Below are positions 22,939 through 34,034 of a stretch of DNA of 64,000 bases, in pieces. The notes under the pieces were generated by a model. That model saw only the letters and a program-made list of their open reading frames with translations, ran no database searches and was not told where the DNA came from. How positions within the stretch are numbered: position 1 is the first letter of the stretch; each line of letters starts with the position of its first letter. A program made the position numbers and the translations under genes. The DNA comes from Primula veris (lineage: Eukaryota > Streptophyta > Magnoliopsida > Ericales > Primulaceae): positions 7,790,835 through 7,854,834 of the forward strand of contig OY821744.1 in assembly GCA_963682055.1 (NCBI GenBank), written 5' to 3'.

Positions 22939-23882
22939 GTCCGTCATTTTAATTTCTTACTTTCTAATTTGATTACTGAAATTATTAAGTAGTATTTATA
23001 TATTAGCTTTCTGAATATATATGAATGATATGTAATATTTCATCTATGCTGTTTATTAGTATTTAATTTAGATGTTTATCTGAAATTCCATTTTTCGTTG
23101 CTTATTGACTGTTAATTAGTATCTATAATGCGTATAATTTTAAACTAGATCGAATTTTATATGTAAGTGATTTTTTTTTTCAGTTAGAGAAATTAAAACA
23201 TTACTGCGGTGATTTGATTATCCAAATTAACATCTGGAATATGATAGGCTTGTATAAATTAATTTCCCATGATTAAAAAACTTTTACAAAGTGATTAATT
23301 TATTTTATTTCTGCTCAGATGATCACAGACGCAATTGCGACGCTAAAGGAACGAACGGGATCGAGCCAACACGCCATAACAAAATTTATTGAGGAGAAGC
23401 ACAAGAGCCTCCCTGCAAACTTTCGGAAGCTTCTATTAGGCAACCTACGCAAACTAGTAGCTTCCGAAAAGGTCATCAAAGTCAAGGGCTCCTTCAAACT
23501 CCCCTCTGCCGATAAAAAAGCTTCTGCTAAACCTAAAACAGTCGTCGCTAAACCAAAATCCGATAAAAAAGTTGTTGCTAAACCTAAAAAAACTCCCACT
23601 AAGGCTAATGCTACCAAAGCTGTTGCAACTAAGGCTAAACCGAAAACAAAAGCTGTTGTGACTAAGGTTAAGGCTGCGAGGACCTCTGCTAGGTCGACAC
23701 CTGGCAAGAAAGTGGCGGCACCGAAGAAAGCCGTGACTAAAAAAGCTGCAACACCGAAAAAAGCTGTAACACCGAAAAAAGCTGTAACCCCGAAAAAAGG
23801 TGTGACAAAGAAGGTAGGGGCTCCGAAGAAGGTTAAGTCGCCGGTGAAAAAAGCTGTTGGGGGTAAGAAAGCGAAGAAGTGA
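22803..23882 (+). CDS. Linker histone H1 (small stress-type variant)
   Basis: Exon 1 is 22803-22883 (27 codons, MANEESVVTKK start) and exon 2 is 23319-23882, joined between codons across a 435-bp GT-AG intron; the product is 214 residues. A short N-terminal tail is followed by the H15 winged-helix globular domain (about residues 20-88; HPPYAEMITDAIATLKER, SLPANFRKLLLGNLRKLV). A lysine/alanine/proline-rich tail with repeated AAPKKA and TPKKAVTPKK motifs follows. The protein binds linker DNA at the nucleosome dyad in the nucleus. The short tails, the intron inside the globular domain and the G-box promoter resemble the drought/ABA-inducible H1-S/H1.3 class. A partial second copy is at 27787. 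Confidence 0.9.
22887..22936. repeat. (TTA)n microsatellite in the H1 intron
   Basis: A trinucleotide run just after the donor site. The paralogous intron has a slightly longer run at about 27877-27923. Confidence 0.85.
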
Positions 23883-25587
23883 AGAGTTTAGGGAGTGTTT
23901 TGTTATGTAGTTTAGTTTTGAGGGATGGTTAGTGTAAATTTTATTTGTGTTGGTAGTTTGATGTTCTGTTTTAACTAAGTTTTTGCTTTTTGTTGAATTT
24001 CTGTTTTTGTTTGTTATGATGGGTATTGCTTGTAGAATGAATCAGCTTTTAAAGAATGCTTTTATTAGTATGTTTTTTGTGGATTTGTTGCCGATTTCAA
24101 TTTTTCCATTTCTTATGATTTGTTGATGAGATTAATCCAGCAGTTTCTCTTCTCATCACACTCCAAAAATCGAGTATTTTTCTTGGTTGGCATTATGCAA
24201 AAAGCAGCAAAACTAGTGTAAATCAGTGAGTTCTATTTTTTAAAAGAAAAAGGGAACGTGGGTTTGATAGATTGGATTGAGACTTAATAAGATGAGACTT
24301 CTGATCTGTAAATTCTTTTTTCAGATCTTTAATTTATGGTATAGTTGATTGCAACTTTTCGTTTTAATTCTGGGATTTGTCTCCACAGCTTGTTTAAGCC
24401 TTAAATTAGCACGACAAACACCTACAGAGCACCAAACTACTGAGCCCGAGTTCTGTTTATGTTTGCTTCGTTTGTTTTAAGAGTTTTGCTTATATTCAGT
24501 TCATTTTTTTGTCACAAGATAAACAAACACGATGTTGGTAAGCAATTACCACAACCAACTATCTCGGACCGTTGGTCAAGTACAGTTCCTTTTAACTATG
24601 CGGGCGAATTGATGTTCAAACACACAATAACGTAAAGATTTCTTTAAAGTACAATTTGCATAATTTAGAGATACTCCTTGAATAAAGCATAAGACTAACT
24701 TTACTCATTAACTTATAAGTCAAAACAAGCTGAGGTGTTACAAACAAGTCACTTTTAGAAGCCTACTCAGTCTTCAATGTGAAGTCACTGATGTTTTATT
24801 CTACTTCTACTCCCGGTCTCGATATTTAAGTTGTTAGTCATTAATTTCCGCTACCGTATACTCGCTATCACCCATGAGCATGATTTAGTGATTGAGATTG
24901 AAGAAGCTCAATAGAATGCTAATTTTCATGTTTCATTCAATTGATAAATGGATGAACACGAATAACGCCACAGAAGATTTTACAAAATTAGAGCAGTGAT
25001 TCTCAAAAAATTGTTTTCTTTCTTTGCACATATTGATGACTATCATATCAGATGCTTGATTATATAAGTACATAAAAGTATAAAGCACATAATATAGATT
25101 ATTGCAGTGAGTTCTTTAGATTTGCTACAAACCTACTAACACCGAGAATAACAACGGAGCCAATTCTCGATTTGCGGGGCCACCGGATAATAAAATGAAA
25201 CTTATCACGATAGAATTTCTCGGGGTCGAAAGATGGAATTAAAGTGCTTTATTTACATATTGATGATATGAATCTTTTTGAAGTGACTTTATATTCTTAC
25301 TAAGAAAATGTTATGCCACTTTAATTTTATTCTTTTTGGACTTTATAACTATTAGCTTCACGCAAATCACATTGTATGATAAGGATAGATTAAGATAATA
25401 TTAAACTAAGGAAAACACAGAGATATGACCTCAAAACATTTTCAATGTTTTATCTTTTTTCCCTATTAATGCTCAATACCCAAAGACCAACAGTTTCTCA
25501 ACTCACAAATAGTAATCATAAATTTTAGCCGTCCATCAAATGAACGGCACCAATAAAGTAGAAAAAATATAGGATTTGAAATCACAG
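23883..25587. other. Intergenic region between H1 and the repeat-peptide gene
   Basis: This contains the H1 3-prime untranslated region (roughly to 24100) and then AT-rich DNA with no ORF, element ends or repeats that could be recognised. Confidence 0.5.
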
Positions 25588-25594
25588 TATAAAT
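25588..25594 (+). promoter_or_regulatory. TATA box of the repeat-peptide precursor gene
   Basis: TATAAAT in the context cagtataaatat, 59 bp before the ATG. The same context precedes the paralogue at 42135 (TATA at 42076), and the leaders also resemble each other (gatttatct, tccttcac/tccttaac). Confidence 0.65.
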
Positions 25595-25646
25595 ATTCTA
25601 ACGTTATTCATAGATTTATCTTTCAAACATCTCCTTAACAAAAAGA

Positions 25647-26858
25647 ATGAGGCATTTACAAATTGTCTTAGCCATTTTAGCTCTTACCTTTCTTCTTAGC
25701 ATCAGCGAAAATGAAGCTAGAATGCAAAGGGTCCCCGTCCCTCCATCCGGACAAAATCCATTCAGCTACGTCCCTCCCAACCCACATTCAGCAAGGGCTA
25801 TGCCAATCCCTACTAAAAACCCGAAAAGAGCAAATGAAAACATTTTAAACAAAGGCGACGAGTGGGTAAAGCAAGGTTTTCCGGCATATACAATAGATAG
25901 GGTACATGTTCCTCCATCCGGACCGAATCCCTTTAGCTATGTTCCCCCCAGTCCACGAGCATCAAAAAGGGATGCGCCAGTCACTACTACAAAACCAAAC
26001 GTAGCTGGCGAAAAACGTTTAAAAGAAGGAAAAGAATGGTTGAAGAAAACATTTACCGAGTCAAACACAATAAATAAGGCTCGTGTCCCTCCATCCGGAT
26101 CAAATCCTTTCAGCTACGTCCCTCCTAACCCACAAGCATCAGTAAATTATGCAAAGCCAGTAACTACTGGAAAATCAAACATAGCTGGTGAAAATGATTT
26201 AAACAAAGGAGACGAGTGGGTAAAACAAGGATTCCCTGAGTATACAACAAAAAGGGCCCGTGTCCCTCCATCGGGACCAAACCCTTTCAGTTATGTCCCT
26301 CCCAACCCACGGGCATCAGTAAAAAGTAGCACTACTAGAAAAGCGGAAAAAGATAATGAAAACGTTTTAAGCAAAGGTAAAGAATGGATAAAGCGAAAGT
26401 TCCCCGATTCAAGTACAATAAACAGGGCTCGTGTTCCTCCATTGAAATCAAATCCCTTCAACTACGTCCCTCCCAACCCACCAGCGTCAGTAAAAAGTGG
26501 CACTACTAAAACAGCGGAAAAAGATACTGAAAATGTTTTAAGCAGAGAAAAAGAATGGATACATCGAAGATTTCCTGATTCAAGTACAACAAACAGGGCT
26601 CGTGTTCCTCCATCGGGATCAAATCCCTTCAGCTATGTTCCTCCCAACCCACGGGCATCAGAGCAAAAATTTCCTGATTCAAGTACACCAAACAGGGCTC
26701 GTGTTCCTCCGCCAGGATCAAATCCCTTCAGCTATGTCCCTTCCAGCCCCCAAGCATCGGTGAAAAGGGCATCAACAAAACCAAGTGTTCACGGGGAGAT
26801 TTCATCAAATGAAGGGAAAAAGTGGGAAAAGCATGTAGTTCAGGAACACCGTTACTAG
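25647..26858 (+). CDS. Secreted precursor with seven VPPSGxNPFSYVPP repeats
   Basis: A single-exon ORF of 403 residues. Residues 1 to about 24 are a signal peptide (LQIVLAILALTFLLSI). The rest is seven tandem units of about 30-60 residues, each opening with a conserved RVPPSGxNPFSYVPPNP core, followed by a variable basic linker with NVLSKGKEWIKRKFP-like text. Unit 6 is shortened. Cores are separated by basic residues (R/K), as in multi-peptide hormone precursors. The PPSGPN part recalls the PPSxPS core of IDA/IDL ligands and PIP peptides, but the C-terminal RHN or GH is absent, so this is only a resemblance. It probably releases several proline-rich peptides into the apoplast; receptor and role are unknown. 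A paralogue with four different cores is at 42135. Confidence 0.75.
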   Translation: MRHLQIVLAILALTFLLSISENEARMQRVPVPPSGQNPFSYVPPNPHSARAMPIPTKNPKRANENILNKGDEWVKQGFPAYTIDRVHVPPSGPNPFSYVPPSPRASKRDAPVTTTKPNVAGEKRLKEGKEWLKKTFTESNTINKARVPPSGSNPFSYVPPNPQASVNYAKPVTTGKSNIAGENDLNKGDEWVKQGFPEYTTKRARVPPSGPNPFSYVPPNPRASVKSSTTRKAEKDNENVLSKGKEWIKRKFPDSSTINRARVPPLKSNPFNYVPPNPPASVKSGTTKTAEKDTENVLSREKEWIHRRFPDSSTTNRARVPPSGSNPFSYVPPNPRASEQKFPDSSTPNRARVPPPGSNPFSYVPSSPQASVKRASTKPSVHGEISSNEGKKWEKHVVQEHRY

Positions 26859-27325
26859 CTAGCACTCTCATCTTCCAGTGAGACGGAAACTTGATGCCTA
26901 TAAACATCCAATATAAAAAACTAGCAATAGTCGTTTGATCAAAGTTCAACCTAGATTTAGTAAGTGTTAGAATAGGCTTAAGTTTCACTGTCATTGCCAT
27001 TGTCATTGTATGCACTGCTATATTCTGTAAGTGTAGATTCATCAAGTGTTTGATAACCAACTCAACCCTTTAACTTTGCAATTAACTGAAGTTTTATTTT
27101 GTTAATCTTTAGCTTTTCAATATCTGATTGCCATGAATGTAGGCAACATATTTATTATTTACTAATGATGGTTGCTCGTTTATTATGAAATCGATTTCGA
27201 TAGTCGATGATAAATTGAATTTTAGCTTCAAAAACGGGGTCTTCAATGAAACAAGGCCGGTTCTTCAACCACCATGACTCTTGTAAAATCCCGTGTTTTA
27301 TTTCCCCGTTACTGATTTTACGGTA

Positions 27326-27872
27326 TCAAAATTCCCAACACACCCATCAAAACCCCGTCTAAATCCATCCGTTTAAACTCACGCTACACCACGATCAATC
27401 CAACAAGAAAGCACACCAAAAAAGCCAAAAACTCACCTCAAAGACTTAAAACCTCTCCTTCACATCCCAAATTCCCATCCCAATCCAAGTCACGCTAATT
27501 TAGACAACCACAGCCGTTGATTAAATCCAATCCAACGAACACAATTCAAACGCATCAAAAAACCAAGTGATCCGCGTGCCTACACAACACGCCAATAAGA
27601 CACCGCCACGTGTCAGGAAAACACTCGATCACAATTCCTATTCCCCTCTATTTAAATCATACCACAATCTTCAAATAAAATTCATATTATCATAAAAATA
27701 CACACTTATCTGAGATCTAATAAGTCTATAAATTCTGTATTAGCTAAATCTAATTTCGATATTATTAGTAATTAATTAATTAATAGATGGCAAATGAGGA
27801 GTCTGTTGTTACGAAGAAGCCAAGAGCTGTTACTAAACCTTCTCCTTCTCACCCTCCCTATGCTGAGGTTTT

Positions 27873-27925
<53 letters not shown>

Positions 27926-28788
27926 GTCCGTCATTTTAATTTCTTACTTTCTAATTTGATTACTGAAATTATTAAGTAGTATTTATATATTAGCTTTCTG
28001 AATATATATGAATGATATGTAATATTTCATCTATGCTGTTTATTAGTATTTAATTTAGATGTTTATCTGAAATTCCATTTTTATTACTTATTGACTATTT
28101 AGTAGTATCTATATTATGGTATATTTGTATGACTTAGTTACGAGAGTCATTTGATTGATATTATTTCATATGCAAATGAATTAACTTTGATATTCTTTGT
28201 CTAAAATTCCATTTTTCGTTGCTTATTGACTGTTAATTAGTATCTATAATGCGTATAATTTTAAAGTAGATCGAATTTTATATGTAAGTGACTTTTTTTT
28301 TTCAGTTCGAGAAATTAAAACATTATTGCGGTGATTTGATTATGCAAATTAACATCTGGTATATGGAGTTTTTTTTGCCAAAATAGACTAGCCCATAATG
28401 GGCTACCTTGTTTAAAATTATCAAAATGGTCTACTTCTTTATATTCGTTAATTGAATTGACGAAGTTTTAAAAAAATTCACAGAACTTTGTTAATATAAT
28501 TAACGAAGATAAAGAAGTAGACCATTTTGGAAATTTTAAAGAAAGGTAGGCTATTCTGAGATTTTTCAGTCCCAAGTAGCCTATTTTGACAAAAAACTAT
28601 GGTATATGATAGGCTTGTATAAATTAATTTCCCATGATTAAAAAACTTTTACAAATTGATCTTGTTATAAAGTAATTAATTTATTTTATTTCCACTCAGA
28701 TGATCACAGACGCAATTGCGACACTAAAGGAACGAACGGGATCGAGCCAACACGTCATAACAAAATTTATCGAGGAGAAGCACAAAAG
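27326..28788 (+). repeat. Segmental duplicate of the histone H1 5-prime half
   Basis: Nearly identical to about 22342-23395: promoter, first exon, intron and the start of exon 2. The two copies are 5 kb apart in direct orientation with the repeat-peptide gene between them. Similarity starts at tcaaaattcc and stops abruptly inside exon 2. Differences are few substitutions, a longer TTA run, an extra diverged tandem unit of about 130 bp in the intron (28070-28205), and a 234-bp MITE. Confidence 0.85.
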
Positions 28789-28849
28789 TAATATTCCAAC
28801 CTCTTTAGAGAGAGATTCTTTTAACTTCCAACTACCATCGTATGGTTAA
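27787..28849 (+). pseudogene. Truncated histone H1 copy
   Basis: Exon 1 (27787-27867) is unchanged from the full gene, and the exon 2 start at 28700 keeps its acceptor. Similarity stops at 28788, after EEKHK in the first part of the globular domain. Translation would then read unrelated sequence and stop at 28847-28849, giving at most about 76 residues without most of the winged helix and without the basic tail. It cannot work as a linker histone. The promoter with its G-box is intact, so the copy may still be transcribed. Confidence 0.8.
28366..28599. mobile_element. MULE-type MITE in the intron of the truncated H1 copy
   Basis: A 234-bp insert starts gagttttttttgccaaaat and ends with the near-reverse complement, flanked by the exact 9-bp repeat tggtatatg (28357-28365 and 28600-28608). 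The unoccupied site survives in the full H1 gene's intron (tggaatatg near 23233). The terminal words gagttttttgcc-aaaat, aatgggctacctt and aaaatggtctactt are shared with the termini of the complete MULE at 30579, so that element or a relative probably moved it. Confidence 0.85.
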
Positions 28850-30569
28850 TAATAACCGTTTTTTCTTGTTAAATGTTTTTATGGGCAATGTAGTCAAATA
28901 AGCTATAATCCATTATTTGTATCGAAAATATTGTAGATGGTCTTGTTCATAATTGACAGAATAAAATATGAAAAACCAAACCGGGAATGTGAAATGTTGA
29001 AAAATAAAAAATAAAATAAAATTGACATATGGATTAATGGGAGGCGAGATACGATAAGCGAAAAACGGGAAATGAGATTTTTGAAATGGAACGAGTTTAC
29101 TGATAACTATGGTCTTGTTAAAATTTCAACCGAGCTTTTTAAAGGTAGTATATGTCATTTAACATAAAATAAATTGATAATGAAGATATATTTAAGTTGT
29201 TAAATTTAACAAAATCATTATGACTATTGGTAATAATTTTAATTCAACCTCAGTAAAATTTATGGAATAACGAGACCTTGAAAATACTAAATATGCTTCC
29301 ATTGTCCCGGTTTATTAAGGTTGCGGAAATAAAAAAATTTGAGTGAACATATTGATTGACAATTTGTTGAGCACCAAAAGGTCTCCCCTTATATTTACAA
29401 CTTACCATTTTATTTTATTTATATTAATGGGTTTTTTGGCATTTTAGAGAAAAGGTAACATAATAAAATTTGATAAAATGTTCTATTATTTTCAAAAAAT
29501 GATATAATATTTTGGATCATCCAAACAGTAACAAACACCTGATCAAACAAATTGAGACAAATATGTTTAAACTTTATTGGAACAGAGTGCTCGCTTTAGT
29601 TTGATTCGAATTTTAATAAAATATTCAGTCATATCCTATTCATAACTCCGAATTCCCAATTTAAGGTAGATAATGGTTACCATAATTTTGCATAGTATCA
29701 AATTTCTCCCTTTTTTTCATAAATATTGTGTTAGTACTAAATTGTTCATGAAAATTGGAAATGCTATACCAAAATAAAAACATAGACAGGAGAGTACATA
29801 TTAAAACGTCACAGGGTTAATTTTGATAAAATTTATACTATTAGAACCAAACAAACTATTCATCATAAACAGTAAAACCCGACTTTTCAAACCAACAGAG
29901 ATATTTGGCAATTAAAAGAGCTCCAATTTATCACGGCGTATATATAACTCTTTGGGCAATACAAGTAAAGCCTTGATTATCTCATTCTTTTGTTTATCTA
30001 GCACTTAGCTGGTGTTTGACTTTATGATGATATTCACTTTTTGTTTTACTTAAGACTATGATTTAGTTTTTACTAGAAGAAATTTTGATATATTGTCATA
30101 TTCAAATTAATCGACATGACTGGCACGCCATGTGCTTGATGAAATGACTAACAAAATTATGCTTTCTAGTTTCTACACATTGATTAAGAGTATTTTATTT
30201 CTAGAATAATGTCGCATTGTCTAATGTTTTATATATCTTCCCGAAAGAGATGATGATTTTTTTTCAAGAAACTAACTTAAAATGGCATTTTTTTAGGGTA
30301 TATTATCACACCACTTTTGAGTCGATATTGACATATTATCTGATCCCTTTTGATAATCTTAAACCAAACACATCGATTTAAGTATAATACCATGAAATCT
30401 GAGTATTAAATTATCTGGCAAAGTTATATTCATTGAGGAATAGGTAAAATACCACACCACTTTTGAGTCGACTTTGACATACAAAAAATAAGAGTGTGAA
30501 TGTTTGTCAACATATGCTAACCCTTTCAATATGTATATCAAGATATTTGTTAACAAATAAAAAATTAGA
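28850..30569. other. AT-rich intergenic region left of the MULE
   Basis: No gene is recognised. A 25-30 bp word containing cacaccacttttgagtcga occurs twice (near 30308 and 30452), suggesting a small local duplication. This DNA was next to the OB-fold gene at 37747 before the MULE inserted, so it may contain that gene's original promoter. Confidence 0.45.
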
Positions 30570-30578
30570 GATATCCTT

Positions 30579-30826
30579 GAGTTTTTTGCTGAAATGGTAC
30601 AGTGACCACACATAATTCCCAGAATGGGCTACCTTTCTGTAATATTCCCAAAATGGTCTACTTTCGAAAAACGACCGATCGAAATGATTAAAACGACCGG
30701 TCGTTTTATTATTGAACTCTCTGAAACAATTTGGACAATAAACGATCGGTCGAATTGGACAATACGACCGGTCGTTTTTCAGACAAAAACGATCGGTCGT
30801 TATGTACATTTCGATCGGTCGTTTTT
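30579..30826 (+). repeat. Left terminal inverted repeat of the MULE
   Basis: Pairs with 37329-37576. The outer 85 bp (gagttttttgct, cagtgaccacaca, aatgggctacc, aaatggtctac) are the part shared with the MITE at 28366. The inner part holds seven CGAYCGRTCG palindromes from 30664 on. Confidence 0.9.
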
Positions 30827-31027
30827 CAGAAATACTTGTACTTAAAAAACTCATCTCATTTCCCCAGACCACTGTACTCATCTCATTTCCCAGACCACTG
30901 TAAAAATAAAAAAAACAGAGCTCTTAGATCATTTTAGGGCAAATCTCAGATCTCTTCCAAAACAGGTAAAAGCTCAATATTTTGTGTTGTTGGAGTATTA
31001 TTTGAGTAAAATTGTTAATTTTACCGT

Positions 31028-33700
31028 GTGGTTATCGAAATGAAAAATCCTACAATTATGTGTTATTGGGGAGGTACGATAATGGAAACTATTAGCGAGG
31101 GGTTATCTTATGATATTTCTTATAAAAAAAATTTTAAAGTATCTAGAAACACGACATACGACCAATTTTTGGAAAAATTGTTTAAGGTACTTGATGTATC
31201 ATCGACTTCAAATCGTTTGAGTTTAACATGTCGTTATCCATATCTGACTACACTTACTGAGTTTAAATATATGCGATTGGCTGTTGATGATAATGATTCG
31301 TTGGAAACCATGCTTGAGTTAATAGAAGAAAATGGAAGAACGTTTATAGAGTTATATGTTGAAATTGAGCAAGTTTACCCTTCTGATCAAGATTACGGGT
31401 TGTATTATAATATTCTTTCCACTAATGAAATCGGTACATCAAGTGGAACACCCATTCGACAAGAGCCAATGCATGAAATCGGTACATCAAGTAGAACACC
31501 CATTCGACAAGAGCCAATGCTAGAGGTATATTCTGAGAACAACGAACCAGATTTGACACATTTGGATGCAGTGTGTCGATTGGCAGATAATATTGGTTGG
31601 TCGATAGAACTTGGGGATGAACCAGAGGATGAAGATCCGGACTTCAATATTAGCGAAAACGAGTCTGACGATGACGAAGAAAATGTACAAGAAGTTGAGT
31701 ACGAAGAATTATCATCTGAAATGGGCTTGTATATGGATGAGGATGAAAACGACCAATCAAGTGGGTCACAATTGGCGAATAATACTATTCCCGATGAAAT
31801 TCCTATGCATCAACCAATGTCAAGTTTGTTTAATGAACCGTTCGACACTCAAGAAAATTATAGTAACCAGAGACGAAATTATATGATGTATCCTGAATTT
31901 TGGGATCCTCAAGTTAATGCTCCTTTTATTGGTCTTTTATTTAGGGATAAAGAAATGTTGAAAAAGGGAATAAAACTTTGGTCAATCAAACGTAACATCC
32001 ATTTTTCCACTAAAAGTTCGAAAGCAAAATTTTGGGAAATTCGTTGTAAACTGGCCGAAACTCAACAATGCAAATGGAAACTACGAGCTTCACTAAGAAA
32101 GAAACATGGATTTTTTGAAGTGTCGGTGTACAACGGTCCTCATACATGCATTCATGCCGAGCTTACAACTGATCATCCACAGTTAGATTCCAATCTTGTT
32201 GCCCAAACCATTCGAAATGCCATCACAACTAATCCTATGATGAAGATTTCATTAGTTAAAGAGATTGTGAATGCCCGCTTTGAAATGTCAGTTTCATACA
32301 AAAAAGCTTATTTGGGTAAACAAAAAGCAATCGCAGAGATATTTGGTAATTGGGAAGACTCGTATAAGGTTTTACCTAAATTTATGAAAGCGCTTGAAAA
32401 GTATAATCCCGGTACCGTTGCTTCTTATGAGACCACGCCAGTTTACGATGTGGTAGGAAATCCAGTGGGTGAGGTATTGAACAGATTTTTCTTCACATTT
32501 AAGGCCGTTATTGATGCATTTCAGTATTGTAGGCCAGTTATCGCTATTGATGCTACTCACTTATATGGGAAGTATAAAGGTAAGATTTTGTTGGCCATGG
32601 CATCGGATGCAGATAATCATGTTTTTCCCATTGGTTGTGCATTTGTTGCTGAGGAGAGTACAATTTCGTGGAGCTATTTTCTTTATAACATTATGCGACA
32701 TGTGATTAAAGAGCGCGTGAATATTTGTCTAATTTCGGATAGACATGCTGGTATTCTAAGTGCAGTGAGAGGAGTTTGGCGTGGTCAAGGTTTTGTTCAT
32801 CGATATTGTTCAAATCATTTTTTGGATAATTTTAAGAAAGCTTTCAAAGGAGATCCTGACTTACACAAGTTAGCGGAGAACGCCATTTGGGAATTACAAG
32901 AAAGAAAATTGAAAAGAATCATGGAAGTAATAAAAGTCATGAATCCTCAAGCATATCAATGGTTGATAAGAGAGCCTGCGGAAAAATGGTCATATTTTCA
33001 TGATAGAGGGAGGCGACATGGTAACATGACCACAAACATGGCTGAAATTTTCAATAATGTTTTAAAAGCTGCTCGTAATTTACCAATCACTGCTGCTGTG
33101 CAGCTTATTTTCTATAAGTTGGTACACTATTTTTGCGAGCGGAAAAAGATAGTAATCGGGATGAGAAACAGCGGCACAAGATATGGTCCCAATATCCTTA
33201 AAATTTTAGAGAAACGTAGGTCGGACATTGGTCATACCAATGTTACTTTCGATTATGAAAGAGGGGTTTATTTCGTGTGTACAAGTTCAAGAAATTCCAG
33301 GGGAGGCAATACTCAAGTTGTCGACTTTTCACTTTGGCAATGCGATTGCGGTAAGTGGCAGAGTGATGGAATCCCTTGTTCACATGTGTTTTCCGTATGC
33401 GCTGCAAACCGTCTTGATTGGGAAGCTTACATAGTAAAATATTATAGTCTTGAATCATACGAAGGTACGTACTCGGCGCAATTTTGTCCTCTTCGGCATC
33501 AAGACTATTGGGATTCATGTGATAGATTATTTCTTCCGGATGTTACTCTTTTAAGAGAAAGGGGTCGTCCAAGATCTACTCGTATTCATAATGGTATGGA
33601 TCAGTCGGAGAGACGAGCACTTATGAGATGTTCTAGTTGTCAAGGGCGAGGACATGATTGTCGTAAGTGTCCGTATCCAATACGTGCTCGACGCTTATGA
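31028..33700 (+). CDS. MuDR-family MULE transposase
   Basis: 890 residues, uninterrupted. An N-terminal MuDR-type/PB1-like region (about 1-120) is followed by an acidic linker (about 195-250). Next is a WRKY/GCM-like DNA-binding zinc region (about 295-375; WEIRCK, CKWKLRA, HTCIH). The MULE transposase domain follows, with the catalytic-type aspartates in IAIDATHLYGKYKG (about 506) and LISDRHAGI (about 571) and a candidate glutamate in MAEIFNN. A SWIM zinc finger (CDCGKWQSDGIPCSH, about 771) and a C-terminal CCHC knuckle (CSSCQGRGHDCRKC, about 868) complete the protein. All expected motifs are present, so the enzyme is probably functional: it would bind the terminal repeats and cut and paste the element. 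A second in-frame ATG lies at 31040. Confidence 0.93.
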   Translation: MVIEMKNPTIMCYWGGTIMETISEGLSYDISYKKNFKVSRNTTYDQFLEKLFKVLDVSSTSNRLSLTCRYPYLTTLTEFKYMRLAVDDNDSLETMLELIEENGRTFIELYVEIEQVYPSDQDYGLYYNILSTNEIGTSSGTPIRQEPMHEIGTSSRTPIRQEPMLEVYSENNEPDLTHLDAVCRLADNIGWSIELGDEPEDEDPDFNISENESDDDEENVQEVEYEELSSEMGLYMDEDENDQSSGSQLANNTIPDEIPMHQPMSSLFNEPFDTQENYSNQRRNYMMYPEFWDPQVNAPFIGLLFRDKEMLKKGIKLWSIKRNIHFSTKSSKAKFWEIRCKLAETQQCKWKLRASLRKKHGFFEVSVYNGPHTCIHAELTTDHPQLDSNLVAQTIRNAITTNPMMKISLVKEIVNARFEMSVSYKKAYLGKQKAIAEIFGNWEDSYKVLPKFMKALEKYNPGTVASYETTPVYDVVGNPVGEVLNRFFFTFKAVIDAFQYCRPVIAIDATHLYGKYKGKILLAMASDADNHVFPIGCAFVAEESTISWSYFLYNIMRHVIKERVNICLISDRHAGILSAVRGVWRGQGFVHRYCSNHFLDNFKKAFKGDPDLHKLAENAIWELQERKLKRIMEVIKVMNPQAYQWLIREPAEKWSYFHDRGRRHGNMTTNMAEIFNNVLKAARNLPITAAVQLIFYKLVHYFCERKKIVIGMRNSGTRYGPNILKILEKRRSDIGHTNVTFDYERGVYFVCTSSRNSRGGNTQVVDFSLWQCDCGKWQSDGIPCSHVFSVCAANRLDWEAYIVKYYSLESYEGTYSAQFCPLRHQDYWDSCDRLFLPDVTLLRERGRPRSTRIHNGMDQSERRALMRCSSCQGRGHDCRKCPYPIRARRL

Positions 33701-34034
33701 TTTTAGCTGTAGCTTAAACGAGACAATATGTATCTTGTATTATTTTAATTTTCCGATTGTAATTGTCTTTTTTAAGATGAAATATCTATATTTATTCTCA
33801 GTGTTTTTTCATACTGTTTTTTGAGAAGATAAACTGGTTTGTTAAGTATGAGAGTAAATAAATAAGTGCAATTAACATAAAAAGTAGAATGAACAACATA
33901 AATAAATAAGTGCAATTAACATAAAAATTAGAATGAACAACATAAATAAATAAGTGCAATTAACATAAATATATATATTTGATTGATTTTATATATTTTT
34001 TTATATTTTTATATATTTTTCTTGCCAAATCAGT

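Noticed and set aside
22810..22992. Leucine-rich 60-residue ORF, repeated at 27794
   Set aside because: It reads exon 1 in the wrong frame and then the TTA microsatellite of the H1 intron.
23315..23707. 130-residue minus-strand ORF
   Set aside because: It is the shadow of the alanine/lysine-rich histone H1 tail.
26728..27060. 110-residue minus-strand ORF overlapping the repeat-peptide gene
   Set aside because: No motif was found, and the plus-strand gene has signal peptide, repeats and promoter.
30507..30937. Overlapping ORFs on both strands in the MULE left terminal repeat
   Set aside because: They translate the CGAYCGRTCG repeats (FDRSF, TTGRF text) and have no protein similarity.
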